From: JBEISR01 sp044371425
GTDB lineage: Bacteria; Planctomycetota; Planctomycetia; Pirellulales; Pirellulaceae
Length of the DNA: 64,000 nt
Assembly (NCBI GenBank): GCA_044371425.1
Contig: JBILTR010000001.1
Coordinates: 1-64,000, forward strand
Direction of reading: 5' to 3'
Part shown: positions 53,872 through 62,562 of the stretch, one piece after another
How the letters are laid out: every line of letters begins with the position of its first letter
Numbering within the stretch: the first letter of the stretch is position 1
The notes under the pieces: model-generated
What the model was told of the DNA's origin: nothing
The model's database searches: none
The model's input: only the letters and a program-made list of their open reading frames with translations
Program-made: the position numbers and the translations under genes

Positions 53872-54471
53872 TCAGGAGATGCTGGTGCGGGATCCGTGGG
53901 GCTTGCCTTCCTTGAAATGTCGGCGACAGACAGAGACATAGCGGTCGTTGCCGCCGATCTCCACCTGCTGGCCATCTCGCACCGCGATCCCATCCGCGTC
54001 GACGCGCAGAACAAACGTGGCCTTCCGCCCGCAATGGCAGATGGTTTTGACTTCGATCATCGCATCGGCCCATGCCAGAAGATAGCGACTCCCCTCGAAG
54101 AGCTCCCCTTGGAAGTCGGTGCGCAGGCCATAGGCCAAAACCGGGATCCCTTCAAAATCGCACAGATCGCTCAGCTGCCGCACCTGCTGACGCGTCAGAA
54201 ATTGGGCTTCATCGACCAGGACGCAATCGACCGATTGCTGCGTCAACTGCTTTTGCACAATCTTCTGAAGATCATCCTGAGGCAGAAAGATTTGGGCCTT
54301 CGCCTTCAGTCCGATTCGCGACCCGACGATTCCCTCCCCAAAGCGTCGATCGAGGTCGGGGACGAGAATCATCGTCTCCATCCCCCGCTCCTGGTAGTTG
54401 TAGCTGGACTGCAGGAGCATCGTCGATTTGCCGGCATTCATCGACGAATAATAGAAGTAAAGTTTTGCCAT
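53872..54471 (-). CDS. tdk: Thymidine kinase
   Basis: The 199-residue enzyme phosphorylates thymidine for salvage. The P-loop is SSMNAGKST (9-17), the catalytic region is VLVDEAQFLTRQQV, and the zinc and lasso parts read ICHCGRKATFVLR and DRYVSVCRRHF. The layout closely matches the E. coli enzyme as I remember it, including LQSSYNYQERGM and YGLRTDF.GELF, which is notable for a planctomycete. The start at 54471 places AKLYFYYSSMNAG at the N-terminus as in the family; upstream in-frame codons are low-complexity. No ribosome site is obvious. Confidence 0.95.
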   Translation of the reverse strand: MAKLYFYYSSMNAGKSTMLLQSSYNYQERGMETMILVPDLDRRFGEGIVGSRIGLKAKAQIFLPQDDLQKIVQKQLTQQSVDCVLVDEAQFLTRQQVRQLSDLCDFEGIPVLAYGLRTDFQGELFEGSRYLLAWADAMIEVKTICHCGRKATFVLRVDADGIAVRDGQQVEIGGNDRYVSVCRRHFKEGKPHGSRTSIS

Positions 54472-54865
54472 GGTGGAAAAATCGGAATGCGAAAAAGGAA
54501 GGAAGGATCGAGTCGAATTCTGGTCGACCAGGAAGCTGGAGCTGGTCGGGGCAGCGCTCCGTCGGCGGGGGTGATCCGAGGGCAACTCGCTGCACTTTCG
54601 TGTGGCCAGCAACGCCGAATCGGCTTCCCGACCTTTCCGGCTGGAAACGGCGGGAGTTGTTTGGAGGTAGTCTTCGTGCGATTATAGAGGGAGTCGGTCG
54701 GGACGCTCTCGGTTCGGCTGCACTCCCACCTCGAAATCGACCCCCGCTTCCCCCCAGGGTACTTTGGGCCCCCGAGCAATTTGGGCAAGAGACGAGAAGT
54801 TTGGGCCGCTTTTGCGGGTTGCCCACCAGGACCCCAACCCATCGATATCGGAAACCCCCACCTCC
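54472..54865. other. Divergent intergenic region between tdk and module C
   Basis: About 394 bases that should contain promoters for both directions. A perfect 12-bp palindrome, CTGGTCGACCAG, lies at 54520-54531, about 50 bases upstream of the tdk start, and could be an operator. No convincing promoter pair or reading frame was found. Confidence 0.45.
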
Positions 54866-57049
54866 ATGGCTAGCCTCGCAACGCATCGAACCACTTCCAG
54901 CCAGTGCTCTTGGGCCGCCATGGTCTTGGTGTGGATCGGCATTTTCATGCAAGTTCCCCTCGCGGCACAGGATGCTCCAGCCAATCAGAAGGAAGTCGAT
55001 CGTGCTGGGGAAGACTTTTTTGAGTCATCGATTCGTCCGATTCTGATCGAACGGTGCTATGAATGTCACTCGATCGAATCCGGAGCGGCGGAGGGTGGAC
55101 TGCTGCTGGATAGTCGCCAGGCGATCGAGCGAGGGGGGGTGCATGGGTCGCTGAGGGAGGGGCCTGCGGAGAGTCGTTTGCTGCGAGCGGTGCAGTATGG
55201 CGATCCGGCGCTTCAGATGCCACCCGATGGCAAGTTGCCCGAGGAGGCGATCGCAGCGATCGCCAGGTGGGTGGAATTGGGGATGCCCGATCCGCGTGAG
55301 GAGAGTGCCGAGGCGTACGCGAAGCGGCCGAAGACCAGGGCCGATCGAGCCAAAGAGCATTGGGCTTATCTACCCCCTGCCGCTAAACCGGTGACGGCTC
55401 CTGGCGATGCGGGAAGTTCGATGGAGCAACCGATCGATGGAGATTGGCTGGCGCTGCTGCAGTCGCGCGGCTTGACTCCCAATCCCCCGGCTGCTCCCGC
55501 CATCGTAATCCGTAGACTTTCGTTCGATCTTCTTGGTCTTCCACCAACTTCTGAGGAGCTGGAAGCGTACTTGGCAGACCCAAGTGAGGAGGCGTATCTG
55601 CGGTTGGTGGATCGGTATCTTCAGTCGCCCCACTTCGGCGAGCGGATGGCGCGGCGTTGGATGGACGTGGTGCGGTACGCCGACACCAAGGGTTATGTTT
55701 TCAACGAAGATCGCGCCTACCCTCATGCCTTTCGTTACCGCGACTGGCTGATTCGATCGTTTCGGCAGGATCTTCCTTACGACCAGTTCGTTCGGTATCA
55801 ACTGGCGGCCGATCGGCTCGATCCAGAGAACCAGAAAGGGCATCTGGATGCGATGGGGATGCTGACGCTGGGACGCCGCTTTTTAAACAACCCCAACGAC
55901 ATCGCCGACGATCGAATCGATGTGGTCACGCGTGGACTGCTGGCGACCACCGTGGGGTGCGCCCGTTGCCATGACCACAAATTCGATCCAGTTTCGATGG
56001 CGGAGTACTATTCGCTGCATGGGGTCTTCACCAATAGCGAGGAGCCGGGTGGCGACCCATCGCCGATGCGCCTGGTGGATCGCGCCGAGCAGAGGCCTAG
56101 CTACATCTTTCTGCGAGGCCAGCAAGGGCAGCATGGGGAGACGATTCAGCGGCGTTTCATCGCGGTGCTTTCCCAAGGGGAGCCGCGTCCTCTGGACCAA
56201 GGGAGTGGCCGCATCGATCTGGCTGAGGCGATCGCCGACCCAGCCAATCCGCTGACGCGTCGCGTCCTGGTCAACCGGGTCTGGGGCTGGTTGATGGGCA
56301 CTCCTTTGGTCGACACGCCCAGCGATTTTGGCCTGCGCTGCGAACCTCCGATCCAGCAACCACTGCTCGATCGCCTAGCGGTCGATCTGCATCGCCATGA
56401 GGATTCGATCCAGTGGCTGGTCCGCACCATCGTCAGTTCGGCGGCCTATCGTCAGTCGAGCGATTATCGCGAGGAGGCGGCGGGGGTCGACCCGGAAAAC
56501 CGTTTGTTGTGGCGCGCCAACCGTAAGCGACTCGATTTTGAATCGCTTCGCGACGCGATGCTGGATGCCTGCCAGGAGCTGGATCGCACGGTCGGTGGCC
56601 CCAGCCAGACGATTCACAGCGAGCCGTTTTCGAACCGCCGCACACTCTATGCATCGATCGACCGACAGAATCTTCCAGGGCTCTTCCGAACCTTTGACTT
56701 CGCCAATCCGGACACGCATGTCCCGCAGCGCGCAGCGACCACCGTCCCGCAGCAAGGGCTTTTTGTCCTCAATAGCCCCATGGTGATCCAGTTGACCAAG
56801 TCGATGGGGGAACGGCTGGCAGCGCGGTGGCCACTGGAGTCGGTTGTCGCGCAGGGGGATAGCGCGCCGCAGGCAGGCGACCAGCCGATCCAGGAAGTCT
56901 TCGGCTCGGTGCTCCGTCGACCTGCCAGCGTCGAGGAATTGGAGCAGGCAAGGCAGTTTCTGGCGATTCCCGGCGGCACCGATGCCAAGCGATGGGGTCT
57001 GCTGGTCCAGGCGCTACTGGCCACCAACGAATTCAGCTTTATCGATTGA
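54866..57049 (+). CDS. PSCyt1/DUF1549/DUF1553 protein (module C)
   Basis: The 727-residue exported protein has a signal peptide, then a PSCyt1 cytochrome domain with C64-Y-E-C67-H68 and a likely axial Met in QMPPDGKLPEE. The DUF1549 domain has a second haem motif, C365-A-R-C368-H369, in GCARCHDHKFDPVSMAEYYS. The DUF1553 domain contains TRRVLVNRVWGWLMGTPLV and NRRTLYASIDRQNLPGLFR. This is the full-length PSD1-type architecture. The start at 54866 begins the signal peptide (SWAAMVLVWIGIFMQVPLAA). It is the first gene of module C, 68 bases before DUF1501. Confidence 0.93.
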   Translation: MASLATHRTTSSQCSWAAMVLVWIGIFMQVPLAAQDAPANQKEVDRAGEDFFESSIRPILIERCYECHSIESGAAEGGLLLDSRQAIERGGVHGSLREGPAESRLLRAVQYGDPALQMPPDGKLPEEAIAAIARWVELGMPDPREESAEAYAKRPKTRADRAKEHWAYLPPAAKPVTAPGDAGSSMEQPIDGDWLALLQSRGLTPNPPAAPAIVIRRLSFDLLGLPPTSEELEAYLADPSEEAYLRLVDRYLQSPHFGERMARRWMDVVRYADTKGYVFNEDRAYPHAFRYRDWLIRSFRQDLPYDQFVRYQLAADRLDPENQKGHLDAMGMLTLGRRFLNNPNDIADDRIDVVTRGLLATTVGCARCHDHKFDPVSMAEYYSLHGVFTNSEEPGGDPSPMRLVDRAEQRPSYIFLRGQQGQHGETIQRRFIAVLSQGEPRPLDQGSGRIDLAEAIADPANPLTRRVLVNRVWGWLMGTPLVDTPSDFGLRCEPPIQQPLLDRLAVDLHRHEDSIQWLVRTIVSSAAYRQSSDYREEAAGVDPENRLLWRANRKRLDFESLRDAMLDACQELDRTVGGPSQTIHSEPFSNRRTLYASIDRQNLPGLFRTFDFANPDTHVPQRAATTVPQQGLFVLNSPMVIQLTKSMGERLAARWPLESVVAQGDSAPQAGDQPIQEVFGSVLRRPASVEELEQARQFLAIPGGTDAKRWGLLVQALLATNEFSFID

Positions 57050-57117
57050 TAGACGAGCTGGCGTCCAGCACCCTGGCCACCAAGGCTCTAGACCATAGGA
57101 TCTAAGGGAACCCACCA

Positions 57118-58551
57118 ATGAACCGATTCGCACCGGAAGCTCCGCTGGTCGATCGCAGGGGCTGGCTGAGTCGTTGTGGCTTGGGAGTCGGCGCGCTTGC
57201 CTTGCCGGGACTGCTGGCCGATAGCCTTCAGGCCGGATCGCAGCGCACCTCCCCGATGGCCCCCAAAGCTCCCCATTACCCGGCCCGCGCCAAACGATTG
57301 ATCCACATCTTCTGCAATGGCGGCCCCTCCCACGTCGATACGTTCGACCCCAAACCATCGATTCTGAAGTATGCCGGCCAGCCGATGCCGGGGGAAACAC
57401 CGCGGACCGAACGGCCTACAGGATCGCTTTACCCAAGCCCCTTTCGCTTTCGACGTTATGGACAGAGCGGCCTGGAGATCAGCGAACTTTTCGAGAAGAC
57501 AGCGATGCATGCGGATGATCTATGCGTCGTCCGATCGATGCATGCGGATGTCCCCAATCACGAACCCTCCTTGCTGCTGATGAATACGGGGGAAGCCCGA
57601 TTGGTTCGACCCAGCTTGGGTTCCTGGATGACCTATGGCCTGGGGACCGAGAACGAAAACCTTCCAGCCTTCATCGCCATGTGTCCTGGGGGCTATCCAA
57701 TCCAGGAATCTCAGAACTGGCAGGCTGGTTTTCTGCCAGGGATTTATCAGGGAACCTACGTCGATACCAAGCACCAGTCGGTCGACAAACTGATCGAGAA
57801 CTCGGTGAATCGATCGATGTCGCCCGATCGCCAGCGGCATCTGCTGGATTTGGTGCAGAGCTGGAATGCAAAGCATCAACAGACGCGACCGGCCGATGCG
57901 ATGCTGGAGGCGCGGATTGAATCGCTGGAGCTAGCCTACCGAATGCAAAGCGAAGCAGCCGACGCGTTTGATGTATCCCGCGAACCCCAGCATGTGCTCG
58001 ATCGCTACGGTTCGACGGTCCAGGCCAGGCAGCTGCTGATCGCACGCCGCCTGATCGAACGCGGTGTGCGCTGCGTGCAGGTCTGGCATGGCGCCGGACA
58101 ACCTTGGGACCATCACGACAAGATCGAAGAAGGCCATCGCCAACTGGCCCGTGAGACCGATCAGCCAATCGCAGCGTTGCTGAGCGACCTGAAGAGCCTG
58201 GGGCTTTTTGATGAGACGCTGGTGCTGTGGGGTGGAGAGTTCGGAAGAACTCCCACCGTCGAACTTCCCAAGGAAGGGGCCAACCAGGGGACCATGACTG
58301 GCCGCGATCACAACCACTGGGGCTTCACCGTTTGGATGGCAGGGGGCGGCGTGAAAGGGGGGCAGGCTTACGGAGCGACCGACGAATTTGGATTCAAGGC
58401 GGTCGATCAACGCGTCCACGTCCATGATCTGCATGCCACCATGCTGCACCTGATGGGATTCGATCATGAAAAGCTAACCTACCGCTGGGCAGGCCGCGAC
58501 TTTCGCTTGACCGATATCCACGGCAAGGTGGTCCGAGAGCTGTTGGCATGA
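57118..58551 (+). CDS. DUF1501 protein, Tat-exported (module C)
   Basis: The 477-residue protein has a Tat-like leader (DRRGWLSRCGLGVGALALPG) followed by DUF1501 blocks: HIFCNGGPSHVDTFDPKPS, VPNHEPSLLLMNTGEARLVR, VQVWHGAGQPWDHHDKI, LVLWGGEFGRTPTVE and GRDHNHWGFTVWMAGGG. Such proteins pair with DUF1549/1553 proteins; the chemistry is unknown. It is 68 bases after the PSD1-type gene and its stop overlaps the ATG of the cytochrome-WD40 gene (ATGA, 58548-58551), so translation is probably coupled. GGGAAC precedes the ATG. Confidence 0.93.
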   Translation: MNRFAPEAPLVDRRGWLSRCGLGVGALALPGLLADSLQAGSQRTSPMAPKAPHYPARAKRLIHIFCNGGPSHVDTFDPKPSILKYAGQPMPGETPRTERPTGSLYPSPFRFRRYGQSGLEISELFEKTAMHADDLCVVRSMHADVPNHEPSLLLMNTGEARLVRPSLGSWMTYGLGTENENLPAFIAMCPGGYPIQESQNWQAGFLPGIYQGTYVDTKHQSVDKLIENSVNRSMSPDRQRHLLDLVQSWNAKHQQTRPADAMLEARIESLELAYRMQSEAADAFDVSREPQHVLDRYGSTVQARQLLIARRLIERGVRCVQVWHGAGQPWDHHDKIEEGHRQLARETDQPIAALLSDLKSLGLFDETLVLWGGEFGRTPTVELPKEGANQGTMTGRDHNHWGFTVWMAGGGVKGGQAYGATDEFGFKAVDQRVHVHDLHATMLHLMGFDHEKLTYRWAGRDFRLTDIHGKVVRELLA

Positions 58552-60065
58552 GCGGTGCACCGCGCTGCCAGATCCGCTGGCGACGACCACGATGGGAACG
58601 CCGCACCACAGCGACGGTTTTCTCCATGACCAACTCCATCCTCCAAGTTCTTGCCATGCTTGGGCTGGTGCTTTCGGTATCGAACTTGCAATCCCAGGAT
58701 CTTCAAGATCCGAAGACGCCGACATCGCAGGTTGCCCAGTTGTTGGTGCGGCGCTGCGTCAGCTGCCACCACGCCAGGAAGGCCGAGGGGGAATTGAACC
58801 TCGAAACGATCGGCGGTTTGATCGCACCGCGCGGTGGCCTGGGGCCGGTGGTCAAGCGGCAGTCGGTCGACGAAAGCCTCATCCTTCAGCGATTGACCAG
58901 CACCGACCCGGATCTGCAGATGCCGCCTGAAGGGGAGCGATGCAGCCAGCAGGAAATCGATCTGTTGCGCCAGTGGATCGTTGCGGGCACTCCTTGGGAG
59001 ATCGATGCTTCGACGCCGTTATGGAAGCTCTCTCCCGATACCCCTTACCTAGCAGAACCACCGCCGTTCTACACTCAGCCCCTGCCGGTGGCCGCGATCG
59101 CATCCGACGCTGGCCGGGATCGAGTCTGGGTGGCAGGGTACCACGAAGTCCTGGCGATCGACCCGAAGGATGGCAGGTTGGTTCAGCGCGTTGGCAAACT
59201 GGGGCAGCAGACTTCGGCAATCGCGGTCGACCGATCATCGGGGGCGATTTTTGTAGCCTGTGGTACACCTGGCGAGCGAGGTTTTGTTTTCCGGATCGAT
59301 CCAGACCAGACGGTTCCACCGCGCCGCTTGACGCTCGCCAACGATGTTCCGACCGATATCGCTATCTCACCCGACGGCAAGGACGTGGCGATCGCCCACC
59401 GCGATGGTCGCTTGGAGGTGCGTCGATGTGAGGATGCCAGCCTGGTGCTGGATGCCACACCCCATGCCGACGCGATCCTATCCGTCAATTGGTCGCAAGA
59501 TGGCAATAGGCTGCTGTGCACCTCGCGCGATCGCACTGCCAAGTCGTGGGATCGGCAAGAGAAGGAGTGGATCGCCGCGTACGATCGGCATGACCGAGCT
59601 GTGGGGGGTGGCGCGTTTCTTGGCAAGCGACCTTGCACCTACGATGATGCCGGGGTGCTTCGCTGCTGGCCAGCCGACCATGGGGAGTCGATCGATGCCA
59701 GGCGCGATGGGATGCATCGCCACCTGATGCGACTAGCCAGCAACAAGGATCTTCTTCTGGTGACCGAAGCCAGTCGACTGCGTTTGATGCGCATGGGGAC
59801 GCGGGAAGAAGACGATGGAAAAGACGATCAAGGGAAAGCGAAAAAGAAGAGGCGGACGATCTTCGAAGAGCTGGCGGTACTGGAGGCGCCCGAGGGGACG
59901 CGATTGACCAGTGCCTGCTTCCTCGACGATCGATCGGTCGCTGCCGGATCAGCTTGGGGCGACCTCGTGGTCTGGCGGTGGGATTCCGATCTGGTCGTCC
60001 TGCCAGTGTCACCTCGTATCGAACCGGCTGGTCGCTGGTCTGCCTACCCTCGGCAAGATCCTTGA
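58548..60065 (+). CDS. Cytochrome c (PSCyt1) / WD40 protein (module C)
   Basis: The 505-residue protein has a signal-like segment (MTNSILQVLAMLGLVLSVS at 27-45), a haem motif C70-V-S-C73-H74 with a likely axial Met in QMPPEGERCS, and a WD40-like propeller with blades such as AISPDGKDVAIAHRDGRLEV and VNWSQDGNRLLCTSRDRTAK. A charged Lys/Asp/Glu loop lies near residues 420-440. It is a shorter relative of the module A protein and lacks the coiled coil. The ATG overlaps the DUF1501 stop; an ATG at 58626 would give a cleaner signal peptide. Both starts are plausible. Confidence 0.85.
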   Translation: MSGAPRCQIRWRRPRWERRTTATVFSMTNSILQVLAMLGLVLSVSNLQSQDLQDPKTPTSQVAQLLVRRCVSCHHARKAEGELNLETIGGLIAPRGGLGPVVKRQSVDESLILQRLTSTDPDLQMPPEGERCSQQEIDLLRQWIVAGTPWEIDASTPLWKLSPDTPYLAEPPPFYTQPLPVAAIASDAGRDRVWVAGYHEVLAIDPKDGRLVQRVGKLGQQTSAIAVDRSSGAIFVACGTPGERGFVFRIDPDQTVPPRRLTLANDVPTDIAISPDGKDVAIAHRDGRLEVRRCEDASLVLDATPHADAILSVNWSQDGNRLLCTSRDRTAKSWDRQEKEWIAAYDRHDRAVGGGAFLGKRPCTYDDAGVLRCWPADHGESIDARRDGMHRHLMRLASNKDLLLVTEASRLRLMRMGTREEDDGKDDQGKAKKKRRTIFEELAVLEAPEGTRLTSACFLDDRSVAAGSAWGDLVVWRWDSDLVVLPVSPRIEPAGRWSAYPRQDP

Positions 60066-60175
60066 GCTACCCGGTTCTTTTGGCTGCCGCTGCGAGAATG
60101 GCTCGCGTTGGCCGACTGTCGCTTGGAATCCATCTCCCCTTCCCTATCTCAAGCCAACAAGGTCTGCCAACGCTC

Positions 60176-62377
60176 ATGAATCGTCGACGCAATGGCCTAG
60201 TCCCCTCCTCGTCTGGTTGGCTCTGGTTGCTGGCCAGCGCCCTTCTTACGCTGACTGATTCGCAGGCCCAGCCGCCATTGGCCCAGCATTCATTCGCTTC
60301 CGAATCACCATCGGTTGGAGTTTTCCTTCAGGAAATTCCGCTCCATCACCAAGCGGATCATCCCAAGCTGGGAGCGATGGAATCAGGATCCCTGTGGCTG
60401 GATCCCCAAGGCGTGCTGCATGCCCGTGGCCAAGCGGGTTACTGGACCGGCCGCGATGGCACTTGGAATCGCACGCAAGCCAAATGGCCACAGGATACCA
60501 TCGCCGATCCGATGGCGGTCGACCCCGCAGGGGATGGGCGAGCCGCGAGGATCGATCCCATGCTGGGGCTGGTGGAGCGGCAGAAGGAGGGGGAGCCTTG
60601 GGTGGCGGTGGAGGCGATCGACGAGCAGGGGCTCGATTGGGCAAGGCGACATCTGGGGGCCGTCGTCTACGACCGCTCAGGAAATCTCTGGATTGGGTCG
60701 CGGGCCGGCATCGCGCATCGGCGGGAGGAACTGTGGACCTTTGCATCGGGCCGCCAAGGTGTTCCCTGGAACGAATTCCTCTGCGCTGCTGCGGCACCCG
60801 ATGGGCGGGTCTGGTTTGGAACGACGCGCGGGGCGATCGTCGCGGGTGCAACCGATTTCGCCTACCGGCAGGGACCGCGTTGGATGCCAGGTGATCGAGT
60901 CGAACAGATCGTGATCGATGGGGAAGGGACGGTCCATCTGGCGACCGACCAGGGGCTAGGATCGATCGCCATGCGGCCGATGGATCTGCTCGACAAGGCC
61001 GATCATTACCAAGATGAGATCGACCGACTGATCCAGCGGACCGAATTCGGCTATGTCGCGACGGCCCAGTTGGCCAAGCCGGGAGATCGTAGTCAAGTCA
61101 CTTTGGAGGACGATGACAACGACGGCCTATGGAGCTCGATGTATGGGGCTTCGCAGTGCTTTGCTTATGGCTGGAGTGGACGAGACGAACACCGGCAGCG
61201 AGCCGACCGCGTGATGCGGGCACTGGAGTTTCTCCAGAAGGTCACACAGGGCGGCCAGCCAGCACCCCCAGCAGGTTATGTGGCGCGCACCGTCCTTCCC
61301 TTCGGAGGTCGCGATCCGAATGAAGGACAGGACCAGCGCGATCGACAGGTGCAGCAAAACGACCCGCTCTGGAAATCCCTTCAGCCGCGCTGGCCCCGAT
61401 CGGCCGATGGCAAGTGGTACTGGAAGGGAGATTCCAGTTCGGATGAACTCGATGGCCACTACTTTTTCTACGGGCTCTATTATGATCTGGTCGCTGATAC
61501 ACCCGACCGGAAGGAGAAGGTGCGGTCGGTGGTCCGCGCGCTCACGGATCATTTGATCGAACACCACTTCACGTTAGTCGACCACGACGGCAAGCCGACT
61601 CGGTGGGCCAACTTCGACCCCAGGTCGCTCAATCAGGATTTCCGCTGGGTGGTTGAGCGAGGTTTGAATTCAGCCAGCATGCTTTCCTACCTAGCAGTTG
61701 CCGCGCATGTACTTCAGGACGATCGATATCACCAGGTAGCGGAAAAACTTTCCAGCGAGCAATCCTACGCGATGAATGCGATGGTTCCCAAGGTGCAGCG
61801 CGGGATCGGTTCCGGGAATCAGTCGGACGATGAGATGGCGTTCATGAGCTTCTATTCCTTGATCAAGTACACCAAGGAACCTCGCCTGCGCACCGCCTAC
61901 CTGACGGCCTTCCATCAGTACTGGATGCTGGAGCAGCCTGAGAGGAATCCGCTGTTTCACTTTGCTTATGCGGCGATGGCCAAGGAGTTTGCGGCTGGAG
62001 ATCCATCCAATCGGCTGACACCTTGGGGCGATTGGCGGGAAGATGCGATCGATACACTGATCCATTTTCCACTGGATCGTTGCGATTGGCGCCACACCAA
62101 CAGCCATCGACTCGATCTAGTCCGTTTGCCGCCCCAGCAGTCGATCGACTGGGATCGGCCCAACGAGGGAGGAAGAGGTTATCGAATCGATGGAAAGGTG
62201 CTTCCGGTGGACGAGCGGAGTTTCGCTCACTGGAACACCGACCCATGGCGATTCGATCAGGGAGGCGGTGGTCAACAGCTGGGCAGCGGCACCGTCTACC
62301 TCCTGCCGCTCTACATGGGGCTCTACCACCGAATGTTCACTCTGGAAGATGACAACTCCAATCGATCGCAGCGATGA
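60176..62377 (+). CDS. Exported propeller and helical-barrel protein (module C)
   Basis: The 733-residue protein has a signal peptide (LWLLASALLTLTDSQAQ). Residues 60-260 read as a two-component-regulator-type propeller, with DRSGNLWIGSRAGIAHR and PDGRVWFGTTRGAIV. The rest (about 270-730) is helix-rich, with tryptophans and pairs of acidic residues, and resembles an alpha/alpha-toroid such as a glycosidase or lyase; no family assignment is certain. The start at 60176 is chosen for the signal peptide; the long upstream frame is antisense-like and overlaps the WD40 gene. It lies 110 bases downstream of the cytochrome-WD40 gene. Confidence 0.7.
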   Translation: MNRRRNGLVPSSSGWLWLLASALLTLTDSQAQPPLAQHSFASESPSVGVFLQEIPLHHQADHPKLGAMESGSLWLDPQGVLHARGQAGYWTGRDGTWNRTQAKWPQDTIADPMAVDPAGDGRAARIDPMLGLVERQKEGEPWVAVEAIDEQGLDWARRHLGAVVYDRSGNLWIGSRAGIAHRREELWTFASGRQGVPWNEFLCAAAAPDGRVWFGTTRGAIVAGATDFAYRQGPRWMPGDRVEQIVIDGEGTVHLATDQGLGSIAMRPMDLLDKADHYQDEIDRLIQRTEFGYVATAQLAKPGDRSQVTLEDDDNDGLWSSMYGASQCFAYGWSGRDEHRQRADRVMRALEFLQKVTQGGQPAPPAGYVARTVLPFGGRDPNEGQDQRDRQVQQNDPLWKSLQPRWPRSADGKWYWKGDSSSDELDGHYFFYGLYYDLVADTPDRKEKVRSVVRALTDHLIEHHFTLVDHDGKPTRWANFDPRSLNQDFRWVVERGLNSASMLSYLAVAAHVLQDDRYHQVAEKLSSEQSYAMNAMVPKVQRGIGSGNQSDDEMAFMSFYSLIKYTKEPRLRTAYLTAFHQYWMLEQPERNPLFHFAYAAMAKEFAAGDPSNRLTPWGDWREDAIDTLIHFPLDRCDWRHTNSHRLDLVRLPPQQSIDWDRPNEGGRGYRIDGKVLPVDERSFAHWNTDPWRFDQGGGGQQLGSGTVYLLPLYMGLYHRMFTLEDDNSNRSQR

Positions 62378-62562
62378 AGCCATCGCATTCGTGTTGGATT
62401 GTGCGAGTGGATCGTGCCGGTTCGTGGGTGATGCGATCGGGTTGGTGATGTCGTACCACCGAAAGAACTCGACATAGCGTCCGTGGCTTGCGCGCTCCAC
62501 CAGGATTGCAACGCTTCGCCACGCCGGCGATCCACCTGCCGCTTGAATGGCTCGGCGATTCC

